Positions 1-8,645 of a stretch of DNA of 64,000 nucleotides are shown here, piece by piece. Source of the DNA: Shewanella sp. TC10 (GTDB taxonomy: Bacteria > Pseudomonadota > Gammaproteobacteria > Enterobacterales > Shewanellaceae); the NCBI RefSeq assembly GCF_009663145.1, contig NZ_VKHR01000009.1, forward strand, positions 40,035 through 104,034, given 5' to 3'. Below the pieces are notes generated by a model that saw only the letters and a program-made list of their open reading frames with translations, was not told the DNA's origin and made no database searches. Position 1 is the first letter of the stretch. Every line of letters begins with the position of its first letter. The position numbers and the translations under genes are program-made.

Positions 1-2590
1 TAGCATCTGTACCGTTTTCATGGGGAACAACAATCGTTTTATGGCTTTTCTTACCTCGTTTTAGCTCAAGCAAAACTTGTTTTTTAGCTTGATTTCTTAA
101 GCTTTGAGTCACATCTGCAATATTGTTAACTGGCTTACCATTAATGGCTAAAATAATATCGCCTTGTTTGGCATCGACTTCAATGCGCGCCAGTGGCGAG
201 GCTTGACTAGGAAGTTCAGGATCATTCTGATAGATATGACTTATCTCAATGCCTTTCGATGTTTGGCTTAACTTGGCTCCTAGGCTTGCTCCCACAACGG
301 TATCATTCTTATCAATATCACCGCCTCGAACCTGAGAGTGTAACGAGTCTAGTTCACCCATCATTTGCTTGAAAATATCATTTAACTCACTTCTATCAGT
401 CAATCTTTCAAGTAAAGGTTGGTACTTTTTCTTAATTTCAGCCCAGTCTTTACCGCGCATGTTTTTGTCATAAAATGAGTCTCTATGCATTAACCAAGCA
501 TCTTCAAAAATCTGCTGCCACTCTTGCATAGGTGAGATCGATAACAGCCACTGGGCTGTATCAACTTTGGTATTTTTAAGCTCAGCAGGCATTTTATCCC
601 CTGCTGCGACAATGTGTAATTCACTTGGGTTTGATTGCTTGATCACTAACAGTTTTTCACCATCTGCAGACACTTTATAATCGGCAATATCAGCGCCAAA
701 CTCACTCAATTCAGGTGACAAATGATCGAACTTTACCAATTTCAAACTGGTTTTATTCCCGTGGGTATCCAGCAGGTAAAATTTATCTTTTAACACGGTT
801 AATTGATCATAATTACCTGGCGCTATTGGTACTTGCCATAATCGCTGATTAATCCCTTGCCAGTCGACTCTGACCTTTTTAGTACTCATATCCGCATCAT
901 CAGCAACTTCAGCCAATTTTGCAGCATTAAGCTCAGTAGGTTTTACAAATGGGAACAGTGCTTTCTCATTTAATGCGATTGCAAAAACTTGGGTACGCTT
1001 ATCAAATATCGGTCCCATATTTCTATCACCCCAAGGGGAACCTGGTGTGGCATCAAAGTGACGATTTGATAAGAAGTATAACCATTGCCCATCTGGGCTA
1101 AAGCTTGGAGAGTAAGACTCGTACTTATCACTAGTCAGAGGTTTAGACTTTTCTTCTGACAAAGAATACAACACGATTTGTGGACGCTGCTTGCCTATTT
1201 CAGCTTTCGTTACCGCAATCAGTTGGCTGTTAGCGGACCAAACAATATTAGGGTATTCACCTAGGCCTTCACCATTGGTAATAATTTTGCTGTTTTTGCC
1301 TTTTTTTAAATCTAGTAACCAAACATTACCGTCATAATCATCATGTGCGATGTATCGTCCATCAGGTGACAGATGTAAGCTGGTGCGTAAGCTACTACCA
1401 TTCTTAGTTAATTGTTTTGCCCCTTCAGTGCCATCAGCAGGGTATTGCCATATTTCTTGCTGGCCTGAAGCATCACTAATGCCATAAACCCACTTACCAT
1501 CCACACTTAAAATGCCATCTCTAATACGAGATTCTGCCGGACTTTGGATTTGCACTAAGCGCCTGCCATCATGACTTGCTACAGCAACATGGCTTCTTGC
1601 GGTTATGACGGCTTTATCGCCAGATGCTGCGAACTCAACTGATGTGGCATATTCCATCGGATCGTTAATCCAATGGTCGCGGCGATGAGGAAAGTCAGAG
1701 GTGAGACTGATATTCAGTATTGATGAGTTTGCGTCATCAATATCAAACATTTTTAAGTCTGCACCATGTTGGAATATAACGCGGCCTTGGTTCAGTGTCG
1801 CATCGCGAACTTGCCACTCTTTAAATTGAGTATGTTGCTTAATATCACTGCCATTAAGGGCCATTGACCAAATATTGTCATTACCCGATTGGTCACTGAC
1901 AAAGTAAACTCTGTCTTGCCAAAGCATAGGTTGTCTTACAGAGCCTTGATGTTCTGTGGTGAGCTTTTGCGCTTCATTGTCGCTACCCAGTTCAAAACGC
2001 CAAATTTCACCTAATGCGCCACCGCGATAAACCTTGGCATTATCGCCACTTGCCTGTAGACCAAATTGAGTGAAGTATACATATTTACCTTGCTCATCAA
2101 TCGTCCCTTCAATTGCATCCGCTAAGGGTAAATCAGTCAGTGTTAATGACGTCGGGTTAACCGTTTTAAGTACCCAGTAATTTGCAGGTCCATGAGCATT
2201 GTCTGTGGCGTAAAGCACTTCACCAGATGCAGTCCAGCCTTGCAATCTGACACGGCTGTTTTCAAAACTGACTCGCTTGGCAACTCCACCAGCTATAGGC
2301 ATTACGTAGACTTCTGTCGCACCGTCATAATTCGCAGTATAGGCCACCCATTTGCCGTCTTTGGAAATCGCCGCATCCATCTCTTCAGCTGCTTGAGTGG
2401 TGATACGTTTGGCGTTTGTTTGATTTAACTGGCTTGTCCATAAGTCACCCTCGGCCGTAAACACCACAGTTTGATCATGCAATGCTGGAGCGCGGTAATA
2501 ACCTTGGTTTTCGATGTTGTTCGCGAAAGCTGAAGTGCTGCATAAGCCTAATGCTAATAGACAAGCGGTAACGGAGTGACGAAGTTTCAT
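1..2590 (-). CDS. Tricorn-like S41 peptidase, 3' end cut by window edge
   Basis: The reading frame is open from an ATG at 2590 down to base 1, about 863 codons, so the C-terminus is missing. The product begins with a typical signal peptide (basic start, hydrophobic core, cleavage after SAFA near residue 23), so it should be periplasmic. The next ~650 residues hold many TolB/WD-like propeller blades (for example LSPDGRYIAHDDYDG and FSPDGQWLYFLSNR). A tricorn C1-type helical segment follows (WLMHRDSFYDKNMRGKDW), then a PDZ domain (GDIILAINGKPV) close to the window edge. This is the order of bacterial tricorn protease homologues of about 1,080 residues. The S41 catalytic core with its serine lies outside the window, so activity cannot be judged. 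It lies downstream of the sigma/anti-sigma pair on the same strand, with ~190 bp between. Confidence 0.9.
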   Translation of the reverse strand, partial: MKLRHSVTACLLALGLCSTSAFANNIENQGYYRAPALHDQTVVFTAEGDLWTSQLNQTNAKRITTQAAEEMDAAISKDGKWVAYTANYDGATEVYVMPIAGGVAKRVSFENSRVRLQGWTASGEVLYATDNAHGPANYWVLKTVNPTSLTLTDLPLADAIEGTIDEQGKYVYFTQFGLQASGDNAKVYRGGALGEIWRFELGSDNEAQKLTTEHQGSVRQPMLWQDRVYFVSDQSGNDNIWSMALNGSDIKQHTQFKEWQVRDATLNQGRVIFQHGADLKMFDIDDANSSILNISLTSDFPHRRDHWINDPMEYATSVEFAASGDKAVITARSHVAVASHDGRRLVQIQSPAESRIRDGILSVDGKWVYGISDASGQQEIWQYPADGTEGAKQLTKNGSSLRTSLHLSPDGRYIAHDDYDGNVWLLDLKKGKNSKIITNGEGLGEYPNIVWSANSQLIAVTKAEIGKQRPQIVLYSLSEEKSKPLTSDKYESYSPSFSPDGQWLYFLSNRHFDATPGSPWGDRNMGPIFDKRTQVFAIALNEKALFPFVKPTELNAAKLAEVADDADMSTKKVRVDWQGINQRLWQVPIAPGNYDQLTVLKDKFYLLDTHGNKTSLKLVKFDHLSPELSEFGADIADYKVSADGEKLLVIKQSNPSELHIVAAGDKMPAELKNTKVDTAQWLLSISPMQEWQQIFEDAWLMHRDSFYDKNMRGKDWAEIKKKYQPLLERLTDRSELNDIFKQMMGELDSLHSQVRGGDIDKNDTVVGASLGAKLSQTSKGIEISHIYQNDPELPSQASPLARIEVDAKQGDIILAINGKPVNNIADVTQSLRNQAKKQVLLELKRGKKSHKTIVVPHENGTDA

Positions 2591-2713
2591 AACCAGAAAA
2601 GTCCTTGTAAATATTATTATTTTCAAGGACTCAAACTAGCAAATAAATGCTAACTTAGCAGCATCAATTGGGCTATATCGCCCATTTAAATTATAAGAAA
2701 TTGTAACCAAGTC

Positions 2714-2736
2714 AACGCCTCTTCAAGTGAGGCGTT
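2714..2736. other. Hairpin between anti-sigma gene and S41 peptidase gene
   Basis: Eight-bp perfect arms (AACGCCTC / GAGGCGTT) around a 7-nt loop, about 50 bp past the stop of the anti-sigma gene. No U-run follows on either strand, so it is at best a weak terminator or an RNA-stabilising hairpin. Confidence 0.4.
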
Positions 2737-2784
2737 AGCATCATGGCGTATCAGTGCCTTGTCAATTTCCGCACGCAAGTTATA

Positions 2785-3684
2785 TCATTGCAAGGTTAAT
2801 TGCTGTTTTAATTCAGTAAACTGCTTAAATTGTGGATGTTCAGGTTTCACAATGTCAGGGAATCGCTGTTCAATGGTTAACATATAGCGCTCAGCTTGTG
2901 CGTAATCCTGAGTATTCACTAGCTCAGTTAACTTTATCATCGCCTTTTCTAGGGAGTCATGTTGCATGGTCGGCGCTGTCATCGACTGCAATTCTTTTGC
3001 TGAAAACTCTTCTAGTACCTGCATTTCTATGCTGTGACGAGTGTCATTTTGAAGAGTGCTATTTTGAAGAGTAGATGTGCTAAGTTGATTATCTGTCTGT
3101 TGCTGTGGGATTTGCGCATCATTAATAGCAGTGTTATTAAGGACACTGCTACTCTCTGCACTGTCTCTATTTACACTGCCACTATTTACACTGTCTCTAT
3201 TTACACTGCTTTGGCTCTGACTTAACTCCGTTTGCTGGGGGTCTGGCACTGCGCTACGCATCATGGCAGGTGCTGGAGTATCAGTTACGACAGGGATGCT
3301 GTCATCAAGCTCTGTCACTGCATGTTGATTAAATTCAGGGTTAAGCAGCATGACTGAGGCAATCAGCATTACCGAAGCAGCACTTGATAAAGGTAAACGA
3401 TGCTTTTTCCAAAAACTCACTTTTACAACATTAGTCCTTGTTGCTTTAGCAGCGTTTGATTGAATGGAGGTTGCTTTAGCTTCGTTTGATTGAATTGAGG
3501 CTGACTTAACTGCAGGTTGAACCGCTTTTGCTTGCAATAATATTGCAGCATCAATTGCAGCTGAGGGTCTTTCAAGGTCTTGTTGCTTATACAAAGCACT
3601 AATATCTTCTTGTAATGCCGCGAACGCTTCGTCTGAAATGGCATTATTGGTGGCATCTGCTTGAGGTTTATCTTTATTACTCAT
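2785..3684 (-). CDS. Putative membrane-anchored anti-sigma factor
   Basis: 299 residues from the ATG at 3684, which overlaps the stop of the sigma gene as ATGA and has an AGAGGGG ribosome site. A longer frame starting 33 bp upstream lacks such a site. The N-terminal ~95 residues are hydrophilic and would be cytoplasmic. One membrane segment lies at about 97-115 (LPLSSAASVMLIASVMLL). The rest is Ser/Gln/Asn-rich and probably periplasmic, with a more ordered C-terminal ~70 residues. I recognise no named family: the anti-sigma role is inferred from the coupling to an ECF sigma gene and the single-span topology. The protein carries internal micro-repeats, SIQSN(E/A)AKAT twice near 63-82, SVNRDS-like units, and STLQN twice, all of which look like slippage products. 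Confidence 0.65.
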   Translation of the reverse strand: MSNKDKPQADATNNAISDEAFAALQEDISALYKQQDLERPSAAIDAAILLQAKAVQPAVKSASIQSNEAKATSIQSNAAKATRTNVVKVSFWKKHRLPLSSAASVMLIASVMLLNPEFNQHAVTELDDSIPVVTDTPAPAMMRSAVPDPQQTELSQSQSSVNRDSVNSGSVNRDSAESSSVLNNTAINDAQIPQQQTDNQLSTSTLQNSTLQNDTRHSIEMQVLEEFSAKELQSMTAPTMQHDSLEKAMIKLTELVNTQDYAQAERYMLTIEQRFPDIVKPEHPQFKQFTELKQQLTLQ

Positions 3685-4304
3685 GAGTTCCCCTCTTGCC
3701 ATTTTATTGCAACACATTGTTTAATGCTTTGGTAGGCATAACGAATTCGGCTTTTAGTAGCCTCTAGTGTTACATCAGCAATATCGCTAATTGCTGCAGC
3801 GGTTAAGCCTAATTCTATATTAAGTAAAAAGGCTTCTTTTTGCACCGCAGGTAAATTGGCTATGCATGATTTCAGTAACTTGGCTTTTTGCACATCTTCA
3901 AGTTGCTCATCTGGGCGATTATGAGATTGTTCATTATTGGTATTGGCATCAAAGTTATCCATACCGTCATCCCCCATATCTTCAACTTTATCGAGGGGCT
4001 TAACCGCCCTAACATGGTCTATTAGAAGGTTATGGGCAATTCGATATAACCAAGTAGTGAATTTGGCGGTCACTTGATAATTACCTGCTGCATTTATCAC
4101 TTTCCCCCATGTATCTTGATACAAGTCTTCAGCCAGTGAATGGTTACTCAATTGGCGCACAAAGTAACGATACAGCGGGCCTTTATGCTTGCTGTATAAT
4201 TGCTCAAAAGCTGCCGTATCACCTTGCTGATAATTCAACATTAGTTGCTCATCTGACACGCTATCCGCAGTCGTCACATCATTAATTGGATCTAAGTCTG
4301 CCAC
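3681..4304 (-). CDS. ECF-family RNA polymerase sigma factor
   Basis: 207 residues, starting at a GTG with AAGG about 10 bases upstream. Region 2 is clear (residues ~25-95: AFEQLYSKHKGPLYRYFVRQ, then LAEDLYQDTWGKV and FTTWLYRIAHNLLIDHVR). An acidic, Asn-rich linker follows, then region 4 (LPAVQKEAFLLNIELGLTAAAISDI and a helix-turn-helix ending SRIRYAYQSIKQCV). No region 1 or 3 is present, as expected for ECF sigma factors. Its stop overlaps the next start by 4 bp (ATGA), so it is translationally coupled to the putative anti-sigma factor, the usual arrangement. Three 12-bp repeats lie just upstream of its ribosome site. The target regulon cannot be read from the sequence. Confidence 0.88.
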   Translation of the reverse strand: MADLDPINDVTTADSVSDEQLMLNYQQGDTAAFEQLYSKHKGPLYRYFVRQLSNHSLAEDLYQDTWGKVINAAGNYQVTAKFTTWLYRIAHNLLIDHVRAVKPLDKVEDMGDDGMDNFDANTNNEQSHNRPDEQLEDVQKAKLLKSCIANLPAVQKEAFLLNIELGLTAAAISDIADVTLEATKSRIRYAYQSIKQCVAIKWQEGNS

Positions 4305-4324
4305 TCAGTCTACCTTGGGTTACT

Positions 4325-4364
4325 TACTGGTATAAGTACTGGTATAAGTACTGGTATAAGTACT
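4325..4364. repeat. 12-bp tandem repeat (3.3 units) in the sigma gene leader
   Basis: Unit TACTGGTATAAG at 4325, 4337 and 4349 with identical copies, plus a 4-base partial unit. It lies 20 bp before the GTG of the ECF sigma gene and 60 bp past the stop of the upstream secreted-protein gene, so it falls in the promoter or 5' leader of the sigma gene. Confidence 0.95.
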
Positions 4365-4423
4365 CGTTCATGTACCACTTTCATTACATAAACCAGTTTG
4401 CCCAGAGCAGAAGTTATTGTCTA

Positions 4424-5614
4424 CTAAATATGTTTACTAACAGGTTGAGGTTTAGGCAATGGAATAGGCTCGACTGGCAAAATGAGTTGCTGCTTAGCCT
4501 CTGGAAGTTCTCCAATACGCTTAGATTTAATAGGCTGCGGCATTGGATATGGCTCCCGTTGATGAGGAGGTTGCGGCTTTTTGATAGACTGTTGGTACTC
4601 GGAGCTTAAGGCTATAACGGCAACAGATTCTGCCAACTCAATAAACTGACTGCGTTTGCCATTAAGCTCATCTTTAGTTGCCTCTTTGGCAATTTGAATC
4701 AATTTATTATAATCAAAATCATGTACATAATTACTTCGATTAATTAACTGCCCTAAGCCTGCCACCGCAGCAGCAAATCTAAATCCATCAGTTGTTTGCT
4801 CAAAAAACTTTTGCAGCTGATTAATATCAATCGGAAATTGATTAACAAAGCGCTGACCAGAAGTCGATCTCCCATCGGATATCGATACCTCAGCAAGTTC
4901 TGTAGCACTAAAGCGTTGTGATATTGATGAGTTATCTGTCTGACTATTCGCATCCACTTCATTTAATCTAAGCTCATATAGGACTATATACTGACGGGCG
5001 TTACTCACTGTCAGTTGTCTATTCTGAGTTGAAATTTGATACGCTTTCTCAAAACCGACTAAACGATATTCAGACACTAACCTTGGATTAAATTTCATAG
5101 TAGCCTGTAGCCAATTAAATCCAAGTACCGCCTTATCACTAGCATCTTTAGTCAAGGCGATATTGACTAATAGCAGCTGAGTACCTTGATTATAAGGAGA
5201 TGGAGCAATCTCGGTCGCAATAGCATAATTACTCGATACCTCCTCAAAACCCTCAAACTCATAATCAAAGGTGTTTAATAACTGATGGCTACTAATACTA
5301 TTTCGTGAAGGTAAAGTATTTTGCGCCACTGCCTGTTGCAATAACTGATAGTCAGCAGAGCTTGTTACCAGATTAAATTGTGATATTGGGGTTTCCCCCG
5401 TCACCATATTGCCGCCATGACCATTGATGGCAATTTGGCCATGATAATAACCCGGTTTAACTGGAGGATAAGCAGGTTTTTTCGGTAATGTTATCGGATC
5501 AGGAGTGACTGCTTGGACACTTTCAGTGGCATTTACACACAAAGAAGTCGCTATAAGGCTTGTGATTAATAACAAGCGACATTGATATAACCCACTTCGA
5601 CTTTGCTTTTTCAT
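4424..5614 (-). CDS. Secreted protein of unknown function
   Basis: 396 residues from the ATG at 5614. I chose this start because GAGG lies 6 bases before it and a signal peptide follows at once (MKKQSRSG, hydrophobic LLLITSLIATSLC, cleavage after VNA near residue 28). The frame is open for 20 codons further upstream without a better site. No family is recognised. Visible traits are a Pro/Gly-rich stretch after the signal (YPPVKPGYYHGQIAINGHGG), a mixed alpha/beta middle, and a Pro/Gln-rich tail (QPPHQREPYPMPQPIK). It has no lipobox or second membrane segment, so it is probably periplasmic or exported. It precedes the ECF sigma gene on the same strand, 119 bp away. It may belong to that signalling module, but nothing more specific supports this. 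Confidence 0.7.
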   Translation of the reverse strand: MKKQSRSGLYQCRLLLITSLIATSLCVNATESVQAVTPDPITLPKKPAYPPVKPGYYHGQIAINGHGGNMVTGETPISQFNLVTSSADYQLLQQAVAQNTLPSRNSISSHQLLNTFDYEFEGFEEVSSNYAIATEIAPSPYNQGTQLLLVNIALTKDASDKAVLGFNWLQATMKFNPRLVSEYRLVGFEKAYQISTQNRQLTVSNARQYIVLYELRLNEVDANSQTDNSSISQRFSATELAEVSISDGRSTSGQRFVNQFPIDINQLQKFFEQTTDGFRFAAAVAGLGQLINRSNYVHDFDYNKLIQIAKEATKDELNGKRSQFIELAESVAVIALSSEYQQSIKKPQPPHQREPYPMPQPIKSKRIGELPEAKQQLILPVEPIPLPKPQPVSKHI

Positions 5615-5786
5615 TTTCAACCTCATTACCAAATCGTTGATTGATATCATTAGTAATAACGTAATCAAAATCAAAAAGGGTTATTTTTTATAAATTATTT
5701 TTGGCGCAGAAATCTAACCATTAAAAAGATAGCTTCTACTTCATCTATTTTAAACGACATCTATAACTAAATGTCATAGGTTTAAG

Positions 5787-5837
5787 CCTCATCTATTATT
5801 AACACTCATCTATCATTAAACCTCATCTAAGATTAAA
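5787..5837. repeat. 17-bp tandem repeat (3 units) spanning a stop codon
   Basis: Units start at 5787, 5804 and 5821, each close to CCTCATCTATCATTAAA. The third unit contains the stop and last codons of the periplasmic binding-protein-like gene (stop at 5823-5825), so the array begins inside the gene and runs into its 3' flank. Confidence 0.9.
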
Positions 5838-6671
5838 CAATTTTTCCAGTTCAGGAATTAAAATGGTCTTCTCAGCTTCACCAAAAAAATCATCATGCAT
5901 CCTGATAAATGCCTCTTGAAAACTTTGCTGGCTCATCACTCTATCTATTTCACTCATGATTTCATCTCCCTTATCTCCTTTTGAGCAAGCAATATAACCA
6001 TAAATAGCTTGATCAACATGGCGAATGGGAATGGATACATAATCAAGGGTCTTGTCGTTATCTCTTAAGTAAGCATCAATGACTTCACTATATTCGATTA
6101 TTCCTAGCACTCTTTCTGCTTTCAACATATCCACTAATCGATTCGATGAGCTCATACCACCGCGAACATAAAACTCATGGGGATTTCTATTAATCTTCTG
6201 GTCAATAAAGTCGCCATAAGAGCGGTCTTTAACGACGCCAATTTGACCTTGGGTATTTTCAGGTAACTTTGCTAAATCGAGTTGGTTGGCAAAAATCTGT
6301 TGGTTTTTAGCTAGTACTATCAAGCGTAGAGGCGGATATATACTGATGGGATAATGAGAAAAGCTTGCCACCTTCAGTCGTTCCGGGGTTTTAATTTTAT
6401 TAAACATACAGCTATTTTGCTGTTTACTTAATTCTAGCCAGCCACGAGTCATACTCACTTGCTGCTGCTCAAATGTCAGTTGGTTATCGCTAAATTCTGT
6501 GAGCAACGAAATCGCCTCCATTTCCTCAGTACCAGAAATAGACACAATGCTTTCATCAACTTCAGTCAACATCACCCCATGAACACTTGCAGTAGCAGGC
6601 TGATTTATAAAAATAAAAATAGATAAAACGTAAAAAACTAGTCCCTTAGTCTTTAACCTTTGGAACGACAT
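5823..6671 (-). CDS. Periplasmic solute-binding-like protein
   Basis: 282 residues with a signal peptide (hydrophobic VFYVLSIFIFINQPATA, residues ~12-28). The body resembles the family-3 extracellular solute-binding fold as used in amino-acid receptors: GWLELSKQQNSCMFN matches the segment where related proteins describe the supplicant's inhibited response, followed by a YPISIYPPLRLIVL strand, a GQIGVVKDRSYG domain-crossing segment and a GYIACSKGDKGDEIM segment near the C-terminus. No ABC permease or ATPase gene is adjacent, so it may act as a sensor or orphan binding protein rather than part of an importer. The gene stands alone on the minus strand, divergent from purE. The ligand is unknown and family assignment is from overall pattern only. 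Confidence 0.65.
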   Translation of the reverse strand: MSFQRLKTKGLVFYVLSIFIFINQPATASVHGVMLTEVDESIVSISGTEEMEAISLLTEFSDNQLTFEQQQVSMTRGWLELSKQQNSCMFNKIKTPERLKVASFSHYPISIYPPLRLIVLAKNQQIFANQLDLAKLPENTQGQIGVVKDRSYGDFIDQKINRNPHEFYVRGGMSSSNRLVDMLKAERVLGIIEYSEVIDAYLRDNDKTLDYVSIPIRHVDQAIYGYIACSKGDKGDEIMSEIDRVMSQQSFQEAFIRMHDDFFGEAEKTILIPELEKLFNLR

Positions 6672-6840
6672 AGATTGCCTCCGAGTTTAAAGCCTATGTG
6701 ACTAACATTAGAGGAGAGTCTTAGCATTCGCAATCAGAAACTAAGTTTCAGCCGCAGAAAACACTGAAAAGCAGCCAAAATAAAGCCAGCATGATATCAT
6801 CTAGCCCCTTTTTTATAGCGGGCTTTCAGTCAGTTATAAA

Positions 6841-6859
6841 CCCTGTGCCCTACACAGGG
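6841..6859 (+). promoter_or_regulatory. Hairpin in the purE leader
   Basis: Perfect 7-bp arms (CCCTGTG / CACAGGG) with a 5-nt loop, 46 bp before the purE start. It is not followed by a U-run. It could be a leader RNA structure or an operator dyad; I do not recognise a known riboswitch in it, and it does not match the PurR box (ACGCAAACGTTTGCGT type). Confidence 0.5.
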
Positions 6860-6905
6860 AGAAAGTAAAAATAACCTAATAATATAAGTGTGTTAAGGAG
6901 TTATC

Positions 6906-7397
6906 ATGCAAGCCCTTGTTGCCGTAGTAATGGGATCTAAGAGTGATTGGCCTACCATGGAAGCCGCCGCAGAAATTATGGATAAGCTTCAGGTGCCGTA
7001 TCATGTTGAAGTTGTCTCAGCTCATCGCACTCCTGACAAACTAATGGATTTTGCTAGTACTGCTGCAGATAAAGGCTATAAAGTCATTATTGGTGGTGCT
7101 GGTGGTGCTGCACATTTACCGGGAATGATCGCCTCAAAAACACGTTTACCAGTGCTAGGTGTCCCAGTGCAAAGTAAAGCGCTATCTGGAATGGACAGCC
7201 TACTTTCAATCGTACAAATGCCAAAAGGTATTGCTGTAGGTACTTTAGCTATCGGTACTGCAGGTGCATTCAACGCAGGCTTATTGGCTAGCCAAATTTT
7301 GGCAGTAACTGATGCCGAACTTGCTGCTCGCTTAGATGCATTTCGTGAAGATCAAACTAATACTATCCTTGATAACCCAGATCCGAGGGAAGCTTAA
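6906..7397 (+). CDS. purE: N5-carboxyaminoimidazole ribonucleotide mutase PurE
   Basis: 163 residues, the usual length for class I PurE. It converts N5-CAIR to CAIR in de novo purine synthesis in the cytoplasm. The N-terminal [10 protein letters not shown] loop and the SAHRTPDKL segment carry the conserved Ser/Asp and His of the active site, and [12 protein letters not shown] follows, all as in the family. AAGGAG lies 6 bases before the ATG. Its stop overlaps the purK start as TAATG, so the two proteins are co-translated, as in many gammaproteobacteria. Confidence 0.97.
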   Translation: MQALVAVVMGSKSDWPTMEAAAEIMDKLQVPYHVEVVSAHRTPDKLMDFASTAADKGYKVIIGGAGGAAHLPGMIASKTRLPVLGVPVQSKALSGMDSLLSIVQMPKGIAVGTLAIGTAGAFNAGLLASQILAVTDAELAARLDAFREDQTNTILDNPDPREA

Positions 7398-8494
7398 TGG
7401 CTCAGCAAGCTCCTAAACAGCATAATGTCTGGGTATTAGGTAATGGCCAGTTAGGCGCAATGCTTTCTCATGCAGGCCAACCCTTAGCCATTAATGTTCG
7501 CCCAGTTGATATTATGACCCCGTCTGATGAGCGCCTACCGCTTGAAGGCACCGATGTCATTACTGCAGAGCGTGAGCAATGGCCAGAATCAAGCCTAAGC
7601 TTACAATTAAGCGAACATCCCCATTTTATTAATGGCCCAGTATTTGGCCGTTTAGCGGATCGTTATACTCAAAAGAGCTTATTAGATGAGCTGTCAGTTC
7701 CAACATCCCCTTGGGAGTTAGTTGATGACAATACTCAAACTGATGCTTTACACCAACAGTACGGTGATCGAGTATTATTAAAGCGTCGTACAGGCGGCTA
7801 TGATGGCAAAGGCCAGCATTGGCTAAAGCAAGCTGAAGGGACTGAAATTCCTGCTGATTGGCGCAACGAAGCGATTGCTGAACAAGCGATCAACTTTGAT
7901 GAAGAAGTGTCAATTGTTGGTGTGAGAACGCAATCAGGCGAGTGTGTTTTCTACCCTCTCACTCTTAACTTACATCAAGATGGTATTTTAATGGCTTCAA
8001 TTGCGCCATTAAGCCGTTTAGATCATCTCCAGCCTCAAGCTGAAGCGATGCTAACTAGCATTATGGATGAGCTTGAATATGTAGGTGTGATGGCAATGGA
8101 GTGCTTCAGAGTGGGTAATGAATTACTCGTAAATGAACTTGCACCGCGAGTACATAACTCTGGCCATTGGACTCAATCAGGCTGTCACATTAACCAGTTT
8201 GAATTACACCTTCGCGCTCTTTGTGGATTACCAATTCACAAGCCACAGGTTAACTTTCAATGTGTCATGGTTAATTTAATCGGCGTGGATAAAGATGACC
8301 GCTGGTTAAGTCTGCCTAACGCTGAGCTATTCTGGTACAACAAAGAAGTTCGTGTGGGCCGCAAAGTTGGTCATTTAAACCTTTCAGCACACAGTAAAGC
8401 AATGGTTGATGACAGTATCAGTCAACTACAACAATGGATGCCGGAGCAATACCAAGCACCATTAGCGTGGATTTTAGAAGAATTTACAGCGTAA
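7397..8494 (+). CDS. purK: 5-(carboxyamino)imidazole ribonucleotide synthase PurK
   Basis: 365 residues. The ATP-grasp enzyme carboxylates AIR with bicarbonate and ATP to give N5-CAIR, the substrate of PurE encoded just before it. The N-terminal nucleotide-fold segment is WVLGNGQLGAML. The ATP-grasp core shows KRRTGGYDGKGQ, EQAINFDEEVSIVGVR and the metal-binding VNELAPRVHNSGHWT motif. It starts one base inside the purE stop and ends 24 bp before a strong terminator, closing a two-gene operon. Confidence 0.96.
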   Translation: MAQQAPKQHNVWVLGNGQLGAMLSHAGQPLAINVRPVDIMTPSDERLPLEGTDVITAEREQWPESSLSLQLSEHPHFINGPVFGRLADRYTQKSLLDELSVPTSPWELVDDNTQTDALHQQYGDRVLLKRRTGGYDGKGQHWLKQAEGTEIPADWRNEAIAEQAINFDEEVSIVGVRTQSGECVFYPLTLNLHQDGILMASIAPLSRLDHLQPQAEAMLTSIMDELEYVGVMAMECFRVGNELLVNELAPRVHNSGHWTQSGCHINQFELHLRALCGLPIHKPQVNFQCVMVNLIGVDKDDRWLSLPNAELFWYNKEVRVGRKVGHLNLSAHSKAMVDDSISQLQQWMPEQYQAPLAWILEEFTA

Positions 8495-8516
8495 CACTTT
8501 TAGCTGATTCAAATTT

Positions 8517-8543
8517 TAAAGGCGCCATTGGCGCCTTTTTTAT
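8517..8543 (+). terminator. Terminator of purEK
   Basis: GGCGCC arms separated by ATT, followed by a run of seven T on the plus strand. Confidence 0.92.
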
Positions 8544-8645
8544 GCTTCAATTTTTATTCTTTGACCGTAAATACTTAACGATACACAGATAAAAGTTTAA
8601 CTTTATCTGCTTGGGCTTAATGAATGTTTTTATAGATCAGCCCTG

